The notes beneath the pieces were generated by a model. That model had not been told where the DNA came from. It made no database searches and saw nothing but the letters and a program-made list of their open reading frames with translations. Shown here piece after piece: positions 9,505-18,289 of a stretch of DNA of 64,000 nucleotides. The position numbers and the translations under genes were made by a program. Positions within the stretch are counted from its first letter, which is position 1; the number at the start of each line of letters is the position of its first letter. The stretch comes from OLB6 sp964467455 (GTDB lineage Bacteria; Bacteroidota; Ignavibacteria; Kapaibacteriales; Kapaibacteriaceae), in the NCBI GenBank assembly GCA_964467455.1, contig CAYXQJ010000007.1, positions 1-64,000 on the forward strand, read 5' to 3'.

Positions 9505-10437
9505 TTACTTCTTGTTCTTGGTGATGAAGGTCAGCCATCCATGCGCGTCGTCGCCATGAACGGTGATGCGCTCGAACGCTTTCTGGATCTGTTTGGTCAC
9601 CGGACCCACCGTGCCGCGTCCAACCGCAATACGGTCCACGGAGCGCACCGGCGTGATCTCGACGGCCGTTCCGGTCATGAACATCTCATCGGCCGCATAC
9701 AACATGGCGCGAGGGATGTTTTGTTCTCGAACGTGATATCCCGCCACTTCGGCCAGCTGCATGACGGTCTGACGGGTGATGCCCGGCAACAACGAACTCG
9801 CCGCAGGCGGCGTGATGATCTCACCGTCTATCACGATGAAGACGTTCTCTCCACTGCCCTCGGCAATGTTGCCGTACGAGTCGAGACAGATGCCTTCGGC
9901 ATAGCCGTTCTCGATGGCTTCCATCTTGACGAGCTGGGAGTTCATGTAATTACCGGCGGCCTTCGACAGACTCGGCAACGAATTCGGCGTGATGCGGTCC
10001 CACGAAGAAATGCAGACGTCCACACCATTCGTCGCAGCGTCATTGCCTAGGTACGCACCCCATTCCCACGAGGCAATGTAGACCTCGAGCGGGTTGCGCA
10101 GACCGTAAACGCCCATGTCGCCAAAGCCACGCAGCGCGAACGGGCGCACATAGGCCTGACGATGTCCGTTCTTGCGGACAAGGTCGATCGCGGCGTTGTT
10201 GAGTTCATCCACGCTGTGTGGGATCACACTGCGGTAGACCTTCAACGATTGATGGAACCGGCGCATATGCTCCGGCAATCGGAAGATGGCCGTCCCCTTC
10301 TTGGTGTTATAGGCGCGGATGCCTTCGAACCATGCCGTGCCATAGTGAATGGCATGCGACAACACATGGATCTGTGCCTTCTTGAAGGGAATAAAGCTGC
10401 CGTCTTTCCAGATGGTCTTCGTTGGGGTGATGGGCAT
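9505..10437 (-). CDS. ilvE: Branched-chain amino acid aminotransferase
   Basis: 310 residues, PLP fold type IV. Recognisable blocks are HVLSHAIHYGTAWFEGIRAY, YVRPFALRG, the cofactor lysine in SLSKAAGNYMNS (about K159), and EGSGENVFIV. It exchanges the amino group between Leu/Ile/Val and 2-oxoglutarate. The ATG lies 2 bp after the gatB stop codon, so translation is probably coupled, and the fused E1 gene follows. That pairing suggests a catabolic direction: amino acid to 2-oxoacid to acyl-CoA. Family assignment is firm; the in vivo direction is inferred. Confidence 0.93.
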   Translation of the reverse strand: MPITPTKTIWKDGSFIPFKKAQIHVLSHAIHYGTAWFEGIRAYNTKKGTAIFRLPEHMRRFHQSLKVYRSVIPHSVDELNNAAIDLVRKNGHRQAYVRPFALRGFGDMGVYGLRNPLEVYIASWEWGAYLGNDAATNGVDVCISSWDRITPNSLPSLSKAAGNYMNSQLVKMEAIENGYAEGICLDSYGNIAEGSGENVFIVIDGEIITPPAASSLLPGITRQTVMQLAEVAGYHVREQNIPRAMLYAADEMFMTGTAVEITPVRSVDRIAVGRGTVGPVTKQIQKAFERITVHGDDAHGWLTFITKNKK

Positions 10438-10439
10438 GA

Positions 10440-11903
10440 TTAAGCTCCTTCCGCTGTCTGTCCATCAAGCGCTTGCTTCATCAACTCGCTCACCATCGAT
10501 GGGTTCGCCGAGCCGCCCGATGCCTTCAGCACCTGGCCAACGAAGAAGCCAAAGAGGTTGGTCTTGCCGTCACGGTATTTCTGCAAATTGTCGGGATTCT
10601 CAGCCAAGACCTTGTCGACCATCGCCTGAAGAGCCCCTGCATCAGAATTCTGCTGCAAGCCACACTCCTTGACGATCACATCGGCCGTCTTCTCCGTTGC
10701 CAACAGCTCCGGGAAGATGTCCTTGGCGATCTTACTGCTGATGGTGCCGTCAGACACGACACCCACCAGCGACGCCAGCTGCGCCGTCGTCAGCCCCACC
10801 TCGTCGATGCCGATCTTCTTTTCGCTCATGATCCGCATCACGTCGGTCATGATCCAGTTCGACACCAACTTAAAGGCCTCTTGGGAGGGGGCGGGCAGTG
10901 CCCCCACAGTTTCTTCGTAGTAGTGTGCCACGGCCACGTCGTCCACCAGGATGGCCGCATCGTACTCCGGAAGACCGTATTCCGACTGGAATCGGCGTTT
11001 CTTATCCAGACCCAGCTCGGGCAGTGTGGCCCGCAGTTCTTCTTGCCATGCAACGGGTACCACAACCGGCGCAAGGTCGGGTTCGGAGAAGTAGCGGTAG
11101 TCGTGGGCCATCTCCTTGGTCCGCATCACGCGCGTCTGCTGCAGCGCTGCGTCCCACATCATGGTCTGCTGGGTGATGGTGCCGCCCCCTTCCAATACTT
11201 CGATCTGGCGGGTGATCTCGTATTCAATGGCCTTTTCGACGTTACGGAAGGAGTTGAGGTTCTTGACCTCAGTCTTGGTGCCGAAGGGGTCGCCGGGTTT
11301 GCGGACGGAGACGTTGGCATCACAACGCAGCGAGCCTTCTTCCATGTTACCGTCGCAGATGTCGAGGTAGATGAGGGTCTGGCGGAGCTGCTGCAGATAG
11401 AGGTAGGCCTCACGGGCCGATCGGATGTCGGGTTCGGACACGATCTCCACAAGAGGCACGCCGGCGCGGTTGAGGTCTACAAGGGTGTCGATGTCGAGAT
11501 CGTGGATGCTTTTCCCCGAATCCTCTTCCATGTGGATCCGCGTAAGTCCAATACGCTTAGGACCTTCCGACGTTTCGATCTCCACGTGACCGTGGTAGCA
11601 GATCGGGTCTTCATACTGCGAGATCTGATATCCCTTGGGCAGGTCGGCGTAGAAGTAGTTCTTGCGGGAAAAGGTCGACGTTTCGCGGATCTGGCTATGG
11701 GTAGCCAAGCCGAGGCGCACGGCAAAGGTCACCAGCTCTTTGTTCAGGACGGGCAGCGTTCCCGGATGTCCGAGACAGATCGGACAGGTGTTCACATTCG
11801 GCTGAGCGCCAAACGTGGTAGGGCACGAGCAGAAGGCCTTGGAGTGGGTCTTCAGCTGTGCGTGGACCTCGAGTCCGATAACGGGTTCGTATCCGCTGAT
11901 CAT
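10440..11903 (-). CDS. gatB: Asp/Glu-tRNA(Asn/Gln) amidotransferase subunit B
   Basis: 487 residues beginning MISGYEPVIGLEVHAQL, the canonical GatB start. It has the cysteine-bearing CPICLGHPGTLPVLN segment, SDIRSAREAYLYLQQ-like helices, DGNMEEGSLRCDANVSVR, and the C-terminal YqeY-like domain (LFGFFVGQVLKASGGSANP). With GatA and GatC it converts mischarged Glu-tRNA(Gln)/Asp-tRNA(Asn) to the amide form. ATG 11903 is preferred over a TTG at 11933 because the TTG sits inside a promoter-like TAGTTTTG and would give a poor N-terminus. gatA and gatC are not in the window. It heads an operon with ilvE and E1. Confidence 0.95.
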   Translation of the reverse strand: MISGYEPVIGLEVHAQLKTHSKAFCSCPTTFGAQPNVNTCPICLGHPGTLPVLNKELVTFAVRLGLATHSQIRETSTFSRKNYFYADLPKGYQISQYEDPICYHGHVEIETSEGPKRIGLTRIHMEEDSGKSIHDLDIDTLVDLNRAGVPLVEIVSEPDIRSAREAYLYLQQLRQTLIYLDICDGNMEEGSLRCDANVSVRKPGDPFGTKTEVKNLNSFRNVEKAIEYEITRQIEVLEGGGTITQQTMMWDAALQQTRVMRTKEMAHDYRYFSEPDLAPVVVPVAWQEELRATLPELGLDKKRRFQSEYGLPEYDAAILVDDVAVAHYYEETVGALPAPSQEAFKLVSNWIMTDVMRIMSEKKIGIDEVGLTTAQLASLVGVVSDGTISSKIAKDIFPELLATEKTADVIVKECGLQQNSDAGALQAMVDKVLAENPDNLQKYRDGKTNLFGFFVGQVLKASGGSANPSMVSELMKQALDGQTAEGA

Positions 11904-11930
11904 GCCGTGTGGAGAATCTGGTAAGGACGG

Positions 11931-11938
11931 CAAAACTA
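11931..11938 (-). promoter_or_regulatory. Putative -7 element upstream of gatB
   Basis: TAGTTTTG on the minus strand fits the Bacteroidota -7 consensus TAnnTTTG exactly. Transcription would begin about 5 bp downstream and leave a leader of roughly 20-25 nt before gatB. No convincing -33 element was assigned. Confidence 0.5.
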
Positions 11939-11960
11939 CGGATTTTAGGCGGGTAGGGGG

Positions 11961-13409
11961 CTACTTACTGCGCCCGATCTTCGCTGATTCTCGTCGAACG
12001 CGTAAACGAAGAGTCTCTTCGGAAGGGTAGTCCTCAAACTCTAGCGCTTGGGCGAACTGTTCGGTAGCTGCGGCAGTCTTGTCTTGCTTGGCATAGGCCA
12101 TGCCAAGTCGGTAGTGAGCAAAGGGCAGCATCCATGGCATCTGCTCCGGGTCGGCACCACGAACCGTAGCGGAGAGAAGCTCCTCAGCACGGCCGTAGTT
12201 GCCAAGCTCGATCAAGGCAGTACCCATGTAGTAGAGCAACTGACGTTGACTCTTGTCTGTTTTCATCGTTCCCGCTTTACGTAGGGAATCACCGATGTCC
12301 ACGGCGCGTTGATAGAGACCGGTCTGCAGAGCATTTTCAACGCGATCCATCTGCACGTCTTCATTCGCCTCGTTCGCAGCTAGTCTCTTCGTCCACGTCA
12401 CCAGATCGGTTACCTGTTGCTTGCGTTCGTGCGACGTGGCCACGTTCTTTGCTCGTTCATACTGTTTGATCGCGTCAGCATATCGTTCTCGCGCCGCGTC
12501 AAGTGTTCCAAGGCGAACATATGCGATGAAGCGCACGGTCTCTTCATCGTCAGGACTGACCTTCATGGTAGAGAGATGGTGATAGGCGGCTTCAGCGTCA
12601 TTGATCTTGCGCACTTGAAAGGCGGTCACATCAGCGTACCGATACCAAATGTACCAGTTGCGTTTGTATGTGTCTTTCAGCACTGAAAGATGGGCCATGG
12701 AACGCTGGGGAAGGTCTTCTTCTTGGTAAAGCTCTGCGAGCCAGCGCCGTGCCTCTTGTCGTGCATACGTTCCTTTCGAAGCCGCTTCTTCGATCATGCG
12801 AAGTCCGCCATAGCGGTCACCCGTGAGTCCGGCAAGAGAGATCGCCGGCTTCAGCGCTTCAGGCGCTTTCGAGATGAGATGTCTAAAAAGCCCGAGACCC
12901 ATTTTTGCATCATAGTTGGTAGGGTCTTCTTCAACAGCTTTTTCTAGAAGGTCATAACCTTTCTTCCCGTCCCAGATGGCCTTGAGCGACTCACCACGGT
13001 TCACGTAGGCAAGGCCTTTGTATCCCACGGCACCGCCGAGGTAGAACATCGCCTTCCCGTCGTGTTCGTTCTGTTCCAGCAGACGTTCACACACGGTATT
13101 CACACGGTCAGCGTGCCACACAAAGGCCCAGAATGCAGAGTCATTCGAGGCACCGCCGCGGAACGTCATGCGATAGTAATAGGTCATGGCCTTGAAAAAG
13201 TGACCCCGCGGATCTCCCGGCGCGAGCTTGATCACCTCATTACAGGTGCGCTCCGCACTCTGAAAATCCAAGTTGTAGAGATGGTCCATGGCTTGGACCG
13301 TTCGCTCATGCACGAGTTTCCAGTCCGTTGCTGCCGACGTGTTCACAACGCCCACCAGCAACAGCAGCAGGCCGATCGCATTACGGTTCCAGCGTGATCG
13401 CATAACCAT
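11961..13409 (-). CDS. Exported TPR-repeat protein
   Basis: About 482 residues with a signal peptide (RNAIGLLLLLVGVVNTSAA) followed by helical TPR-type units (FQSAERTCNEVIKLAPGDPR; YEDYPSEE-type C-terminus; LYYMGTALIELGNYGRAEEL; HYRLGMAYAKQDKTAAATEQ). A MFYLGGAVGYKGLAYV-like segment near residue 130 is seen in many uncharacterised tetratricopeptide proteins of this phylum. The start is placed at ATG 13409 (13403 also possible); it overlaps the end of the upstream gene by 29 bp, and AAGAG precedes it. It is the last gene of the mutase operon. Function unknown; probably a periplasmic scaffold. Confidence 0.75.
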   Translation of the reverse strand: MVMRSRWNRNAIGLLLLLVGVVNTSAATDWKLVHERTVQAMDHLYNLDFQSAERTCNEVIKLAPGDPRGHFFKAMTYYYRMTFRGGASNDSAFWAFVWHADRVNTVCERLLEQNEHDGKAMFYLGGAVGYKGLAYVNRGESLKAIWDGKKGYDLLEKAVEEDPTNYDAKMGLGLFRHLISKAPEALKPAISLAGLTGDRYGGLRMIEEAASKGTYARQEARRWLAELYQEEDLPQRSMAHLSVLKDTYKRNWYIWYRYADVTAFQVRKINDAEAAYHHLSTMKVSPDDEETVRFIAYVRLGTLDAARERYADAIKQYERAKNVATSHERKQQVTDLVTWTKRLAANEANEDVQMDRVENALQTGLYQRAVDIGDSLRKAGTMKTDKSQRQLLYYMGTALIELGNYGRAEELLSATVRGADPEQMPWMLPFAHYRLGMAYAKQDKTAAATEQFAQALEFEDYPSEETLRLRVRRESAKIGRSK

Positions 13410-15363
13410 CGGATGTCTCTTGTTGATGTGTTGTTGATTCACCTCGCCAGCGATAGTCGTTGGCTCCTCCGCCGTCAATATACAGTCCCACACATCGAAG
13501 GTCGTCTCGAAAAGTCCCGAACGAAGCGTTGCGGGTCGTCGTGCCCAGTGGCGGCGTGTCGGTCCATCCGTTCGGCGCGCTGAGCAGCGTGTAGTCACAC
13601 TCATACACATCATCACCACCGCGGTCCCACAACCAGCCGATGCTGTTGAGGTCGCCGCTGCCGCCACAATGAGTGCGCAGCAGATAGTGATCATTACCGT
13701 CGCCGTCGATGCTCACGCCGATGCTGCCGTCGCGGGCATGACCTTGATACTGGTTGACCACATCGCTGTTGCCAACATTGTAGGCATCGTTGCCCATCAG
13801 ATCCACTTGCACGCCGATGGCAAAGTGTGCGCCGGCGCCGAGCGAATATTTCCCGTTCGTGTAGGTGTCGTTGCCGTCCCAGTCTTCCAGCATACCCAAT
13901 GCCCACCAGTATCCGCAGCCCTGACTCCACGCGCCGGCCGTGTAGGTGTCGTTGCCGCGCACATCCAGCAGGAGCGCCACGCCGCCGGCCAGACTGTGGC
14001 CGTCGCCGAGGTCGGCGCGGCGGCCGAAGGCCGCGCCTTGCGAGCGTGAAACGGTCTGCCCCAGGTAGAGCTCGCTGGGTGCACCGTCGAGTCGCGCCAA
14101 GTAGGTATCATCACCGCTGCGGTCGATCACCATCGCCGCGCCTAATGCCTGCGCAAAGGCCTGTCCTTCTGCGGCGCAGATGTAGGTGTCGTTACCGCTT
14201 TGATCATCGAGAACGGCGATACCGGCAGTGCTCGCCCCCTGACCATATTGACCTTGGAGTTCGTAGGTGTCGTTGCCGCTGCGGTCTTGAAGGATGGCGA
14301 TGCCGTGAAATGAAGCGGCGATCGACATGGTGCCGGCAACGTAGCGGTCGTTGCCGTCAAGATCGACGAGGGCCGCAACACCAAGGATACCGGCACAGAT
14401 CGCGGCCGTATCGCCGTCGGCATAGTAGGTGTCATTGCCGTTGCGATCGATCGCCACGGAGAAGTACTGTCCGGGCATCATGGTGCTTGCCGTTCTGCCC
14501 AGATACAGATCATCACCGCCGGCATCGATCACGGCAAGTAGGGGGCGTTGTGTTGGTGCAATGGTGTCGTTTCCCGGGCCGGTGCAGATGATCCAACCGC
14601 GCGCGGTCTTGAAGGCGAATTGTCCGCGTGGTGTGGCAGAAGCAACAGTACTGTCTGTCATCCACATGGCGATCGCACTGTCGAGATGCGACGTCAACAC
14701 CACGCCGCAAAAGGTCAGCGCCTTTCTGTCGAGTTGGTCAAGTGCATCAAGTCCGAAAAAGTGTGTGCTTGCATATTGACCATTGCGCTCCTCACGCCAC
14801 GGTGCGCTCACGGCATTATAAAGGTCTATAGCGGTGGGCTTCGACCTGAAGAGTTGGTCGTAGGCGGCTCCGCGAAAGGCTTGATGCAAGAACGGATCTG
14901 CATCTTCCGCAGCACGCACGATCTGCGAGACCAAACGTTGTGTCGCCACTGGTAATGTTATGAATTCTGCATCTTGAATTGTGATGATGGATGTGTCAGC
15001 GCGCGCTTCGGTCATGCGTCCGGCGGAGACATCGGTCATCGACGCAGCCACACGCAGCAGCGAGGAGAGCGTGGTGGCCTTTGCAGCACTTCGGGCATAG
15101 TTGCCACTCTTCGTTGGCAGCGTGAAGACGTTTCGGAATCCTTGGCTCACAGTCCGCAGCAACAGGTGGTCCGACCCGAACTGCTGCATATCGATGGGTT
15201 CGTAGCCAAGCACGATTGCGTTGATGTCGCGCAATGCGCGCTGTTGCTGCTCTACGGGTAATACCAACTGCATGCGCAGTGTGGCAAGAGAGTCAACAGT
15301 AAGTTGTGCAGATGCCGGAAGGGCAATGCCGACGACGAGGACGATCAAGAGCGCGTTCTTCAT
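13381..15363 (-). CDS. Exported protein with twelve D-x-x-G-(N/D)-D-x-Y repeats
   Basis: 660 residues starting MKNALLIVLVVGIALPASAQ, a clear signal peptide. After a roughly 270-residue N-terminal region the protein has twelve repeats centred on a hydrophobic residue, x, Asp, two residues, Gly-Asn/Asp-Asp, x, Tyr: for example AIDRNGNDTYYADG, LVDLDGNDRYVAG, LQDRSGNDTYELQG, LLDVRGNDTYTAG, LEDWDGNDTYTNG, SIDGDGNDHYLL. Spacing is about 25-40 residues. The repeats resemble calcium-binding RTX-like units but lack the GGxGxDxUx nonapeptide, so calcium binding is only a hypothesis. The ATG overlaps the stop of the upstream PLP enzyme by 4 bp (ATGA), so it is translated in the same operon. Confidence 0.8.
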   Translation of the reverse strand: MKNALLIVLVVGIALPASAQLTVDSLATLRMQLVLPVEQQQRALRDINAIVLGYEPIDMQQFGSDHLLLRTVSQGFRNVFTLPTKSGNYARSAAKATTLSSLLRVAASMTDVSAGRMTEARADTSIITIQDAEFITLPVATQRLVSQIVRAAEDADPFLHQAFRGAAYDQLFRSKPTAIDLYNAVSAPWREERNGQYASTHFFGLDALDQLDRKALTFCGVVLTSHLDSAIAMWMTDSTVASATPRGQFAFKTARGWIICTGPGNDTIAPTQRPLLAVIDAGGDDLYLGRTASTMMPGQYFSVAIDRNGNDTYYADGDTAAICAGILGVAALVDLDGNDRYVAGTMSIAASFHGIAILQDRSGNDTYELQGQYGQGASTAGIAVLDDQSGNDTYICAAEGQAFAQALGAAMVIDRSGDDTYLARLDGAPSELYLGQTVSRSQGAAFGRRADLGDGHSLAGGVALLLDVRGNDTYTAGAWSQGCGYWWALGMLEDWDGNDTYTNGKYSLGAGAHFAIGVQVDLMGNDAYNVGNSDVVNQYQGHARDGSIGVSIDGDGNDHYLLRTHCGGSGDLNSIGWLWDRGGDDVYECDYTLLSAPNGWTDTPPLGTTTRNASFGTFRDDLRCVGLYIDGGGANDYRWRGESTTHQQETSDGYAITLEP

Positions 15364-16289
15364 CGCGCAAGATCGAGATTTCCTCCACACAAAATGACGC
15401 CGACCTTTTTTCCGGTCACGAGGTTGGGATGTTCAAGCATCACACCCATGGTCACAGCGGCACTTGGTTCGATGATCTGTTTTGTCCGCGACATGACAAG
15501 GTACATGCCACGATGGATGTTGTCTTCCGTGCAGGTGTGGATGACCACTCCATTCTGCTGTAGGTAGCTGAAGGTGCGCTCGCACAATGCCGTCCGCAGA
15601 CCGTCTGCGACGGTGATCGGCGGCATCGGCGGCTGCACCGCGCCGGCCTGCAGACTCTTCTGGGCATCGCTGGCAAGCAGCGGTTCGGCACCGATGATCT
15701 CGATGGAAGGTTTCATCGCCCGAGCAGCGATCGACGTGCCGCTCATGAGTCCACCGCCGCCAACGGGCGCCATGATCACATCAAGCTCGGGATTGTCTTG
15801 CAACAGCTCCATTGCTGCCGTGCCTTGGCCGGCGATCACTTGGTCGTTGTCGTACGGATGGATCACCGTTGCCCCTGTCTTCCGCACCACCTCGTCCAAC
15901 GTCTGCTCTCGAGCGATCAACGTGTTTTCGCAGAACACCACTTCCGCACCATATCCGCGTGTTGCATCGACCTTTACCAGCGGCGAGTTCTTCGGCATGA
16001 CGATCGTGCAGGGAATACCTCGCAACTTGGCAGCGTATGCCAACGCCTGTGCATGGTTTCCGGACGAATGTGTTGCCACACCGCGAGAAGCATCGGCATC
16101 GCTCAACTGCAGCACGGCATTACAGGCGCCGCGGGCTTTGAAGGCGCCGACCTTTTGCAGGTTCTCGCACTTGAAGAAGATCTCAGCACCAACAAGTTCA
16201 TTGATCTGCGCCGATGTTACCACCGGTGTTCGGTGCACATACGGCCGTATGCGGTCGGCTGCGGTTTGAACGTCGTTGTAGGTAACCAC
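15360..16289 (-). CDS. Threonine dehydratase / serine racemase-like PLP enzyme
   Basis: 309 residues, PLP fold type II. Visible landmarks are the cofactor lysine in KVGAFKARGA (K51), the substrate loop SSGNHAQALAYAA, the phosphate-binding APVGGGGLMSG, and the C-terminal GVILCGGNLDLAR. There is no C-terminal ACT regulatory domain, so it is of the short, catabolic TdcB/serine-racemase size. It would deaminate threonine to 2-oxobutyrate and/or act on serine. The GTG start overlaps the mutase TAG stop by 1 bp. 2-Oxobutyrate could feed the same acyl-CoA pathway, which is an inference from context. Confidence 0.88.
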   Translation of the reverse strand: MVTYNDVQTAADRIRPYVHRTPVVTSAQINELVGAEIFFKCENLQKVGAFKARGACNAVLQLSDADASRGVATHSSGNHAQALAYAAKLRGIPCTIVMPKNSPLVKVDATRGYGAEVVFCENTLIAREQTLDEVVRKTGATVIHPYDNDQVIAGQGTAAMELLQDNPELDVIMAPVGGGGLMSGTSIAARAMKPSIEIIGAEPLLASDAQKSLQAGAVQPPMPPITVADGLRTALCERTFSYLQQNGVVIHTCTEDNIHRGMYLVMSRTKQIIEPSAAVTMGVMLEHPNLVTGKKVGVILCGGNLDLAR

Positions 16290-18286
16290 TACATGTTCCG
16301 ACGATACTGTCCGCCGACCTCGTACAGGGCATGCGTAAGCTGTCCAAGTGAGCAGACCTTTGCAGCATCCATCAACGCTCCGAAGATGTTGTGGTTCTGC
16401 ACGGCCGTATGCTTCAGCTCGCTCAGCGCTTGATCCGACACGGCAGCATTGCGCTGTTGGAATGCTTCCACATTGTCGATCTGCTGTCGCTTCTCGTCGG
16501 TCGTCGATCGGATGACCTCTTCGGGAATGACCGTCGGCGATCCCTTCGAGCTCAGGAATGTGTTCACGCCAATGATCGGATATTCACCGGTATGCTTGAG
16601 GGTTTCGTAGTACAGCGACTCTTCCTGGATCTTGTTGCGCTGATACATGTTCTCCATCGCACCAAGGACGCCGCCGCGATCAGCGATCCGCTTGAACTCC
16701 GTATACACGGCTTCTTCAACTAGGTCGGTGAGTTCTTCGATGATGAAGGCCCCTTGCAGGGGGTTTTCGTTCTTGGCCAGGCCAAGCTCACGGTTGATGA
16801 TCAACTGGATCGCCACGGCCCGACGCACACTTTCTTCCGTCGGCGTCGTGATCGCTTCGTCGTAGGCATTCGTATGCAGCGAGTTGCAGTTATCATAGAT
16901 CGCATACAACGCTTGCAGGGTCGTGCGAATGTCGTTGAAGTCGATCTCTTGTGCATGCAATGACCGACCCGATGTTTGAATGTGATACTTCAACATCTGC
17001 GAGCGTTCATTGCCACCATACTTGTTCTTGATGGCCTTGGCCCAAATGCGACGTGCCACACGGCCGATCACGGCGTATTCGGGATCGACACCGTTCGAGA
17101 AGAAGAAGGAGAGATTCGGCGCAAAGTCATCAATGTTCATCCCACGCGAGAGGTAGTACTCCACATAGGTGAAGCCGTTCGCCAGCGTGAAGGCCAACTG
17201 TGTGATCGGATTCGCACCTGCCTCAGCGATGTGATAGCCGCTGATCGACACCGAGTAAAAATTCCGCACACCCTCTTCGATGAAGTACTGCTGCACATCA
17301 CCCATGATACGCAGTGCGAACTCCGTTGAGAAGATGCACGTATTCTGTGCCTGGTCTTCCTTGAGAATGTCGGCTTGTACCGTACCTCGCACACTCGTCA
17401 AGGCACGCTTCCGACACTCTTCATAGATGTCAGGGGGCAGAACCTGATCCCCAGTGACGCCTAGCAACAGCAAGCCCAAGCCGGTGTTGCCTTCGGGCAG
17501 GTCGGTCGATCCATCGCCATGACGATAAACCGGACGCTGCATGCCCCTTTCCGCATAGATCGCATCGATCTTGGCGTTGACGTCATCTACGAGGCCGTTG
17601 GCTCGGATATACTTCTCACACTCTTGGTCGATGGCGGCGTTCATGAAGAAGGCCAGGAGCATCGGTGCCGGACCGTTGATGGTCATCGAAACAGACGTGG
17701 AGGGAGCGCAGAGATCGAAACCGGAATAGAGTTTCTTGGCATCGTCAAGCGTGGCAATGCTCACGCCGGAGTTGCCGATCTTACCGTAGATGTCGGGACG
17801 GACGGCAGGGTCTTCGCCGTAAAGTGTGACGCTGTCGAAGGCCGTGGACAATCGTGCCGCAGGCATACCATGCGAAAGGTAGTGGAAGCGCTTGTTGGTG
17901 CGCTCCGGTCCACCTTCACCCGCGAACATGCGTGTTGGATCTTCACTCGTGCGTTTGAACGGATAGACACCGGCCGTGTACGGGAATTCGCCCGGCACGT
18001 TCTCTTGCATGGACCAGCGGACGATCTCACCCCAATCTTGGAATGACGGCAACGAGATCTTCGGGATGCGGGTATGCGATAGTGAGTCGGTGTGGTTCTT
18101 GACGCGGATCTCTTTTCCGCGCACCACATAAACGTATTCATCGCCCTGATACGAAGCTTTCTTGGCTTCCCACTTATCAAGCAGGGAGCGAACCTCATGA
18201 TGAAGCTGGGTTTCCAGCTCTTGCGCTCGATGTTCGAGTACAGAGATCGCTGCTTCGGACGATGCCGTGTCTGTTGTTCGCTGCAT
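16289..18286 (-). CDS. B12-dependent acyl-CoA mutase large domain (C-terminal half of IcmF type)
   Basis: 665 residues matching the mutase portion of fused IcmF proteins: a helical linker start, then IPKISLPSFQDWGEIVRW, VPGEFPYTAGVYPFKR, TRMFAGEG, and the cofactor-side SISGYHIAEAGANP (Y351, H352). In GTVQADILKEDQAQNT, Gln314 falls where methylmalonyl-CoA mutase has Arg207; Gln is the isobutyryl-CoA mutase signature. Tyr108 appears to align near the other specificity residue (Phe in IcmF, Tyr in methylmalonyl mutase), though that alignment is by eye. It has no B12-binding domain; that domain is encoded at 19633-21051 together with the G-protein chaperone. Likely reaction: isobutyryl-CoA/n-butyryl-CoA interconversion or a close relative. 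Confidence 0.85.
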   Translation of the reverse strand: MQRTTDTASSEAAISVLEHRAQELETQLHHEVRSLLDKWEAKKASYQGDEYVYVVRGKEIRVKNHTDSLSHTRIPKISLPSFQDWGEIVRWSMQENVPGEFPYTAGVYPFKRTSEDPTRMFAGEGGPERTNKRFHYLSHGMPAARLSTAFDSVTLYGEDPAVRPDIYGKIGNSGVSIATLDDAKKLYSGFDLCAPSTSVSMTINGPAPMLLAFFMNAAIDQECEKYIRANGLVDDVNAKIDAIYAERGMQRPVYRHGDGSTDLPEGNTGLGLLLLGVTGDQVLPPDIYEECRKRALTSVRGTVQADILKEDQAQNTCIFSTEFALRIMGDVQQYFIEEGVRNFYSVSISGYHIAEAGANPITQLAFTLANGFTYVEYYLSRGMNIDDFAPNLSFFFSNGVDPEYAVIGRVARRIWAKAIKNKYGGNERSQMLKYHIQTSGRSLHAQEIDFNDIRTTLQALYAIYDNCNSLHTNAYDEAITTPTEESVRRAVAIQLIINRELGLAKNENPLQGAFIIEELTDLVEEAVYTEFKRIADRGGVLGAMENMYQRNKIQEESLYYETLKHTGEYPIIGVNTFLSSKGSPTVIPEEVIRSTTDEKRQQIDNVEAFQQRNAAVSDQALSELKHTAVQNHNIFGALMDAAKVCSLGQLTHALYEVGGQYRRNM

Positions 18287-18289
18287 CGA

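Noticed and set aside
10473..11924. 483-codon plus-strand ORF opposite gatB
   Set aside because: Exact shadow of a strongly conserved gene; Leu/His/Arg-rich product with no recognisable domain.
13409..13694. N-terminal extension of the TPR protein frame
   Set aside because: Overlaps the GND-repeat gene and would destroy the signal peptide found at 13409.
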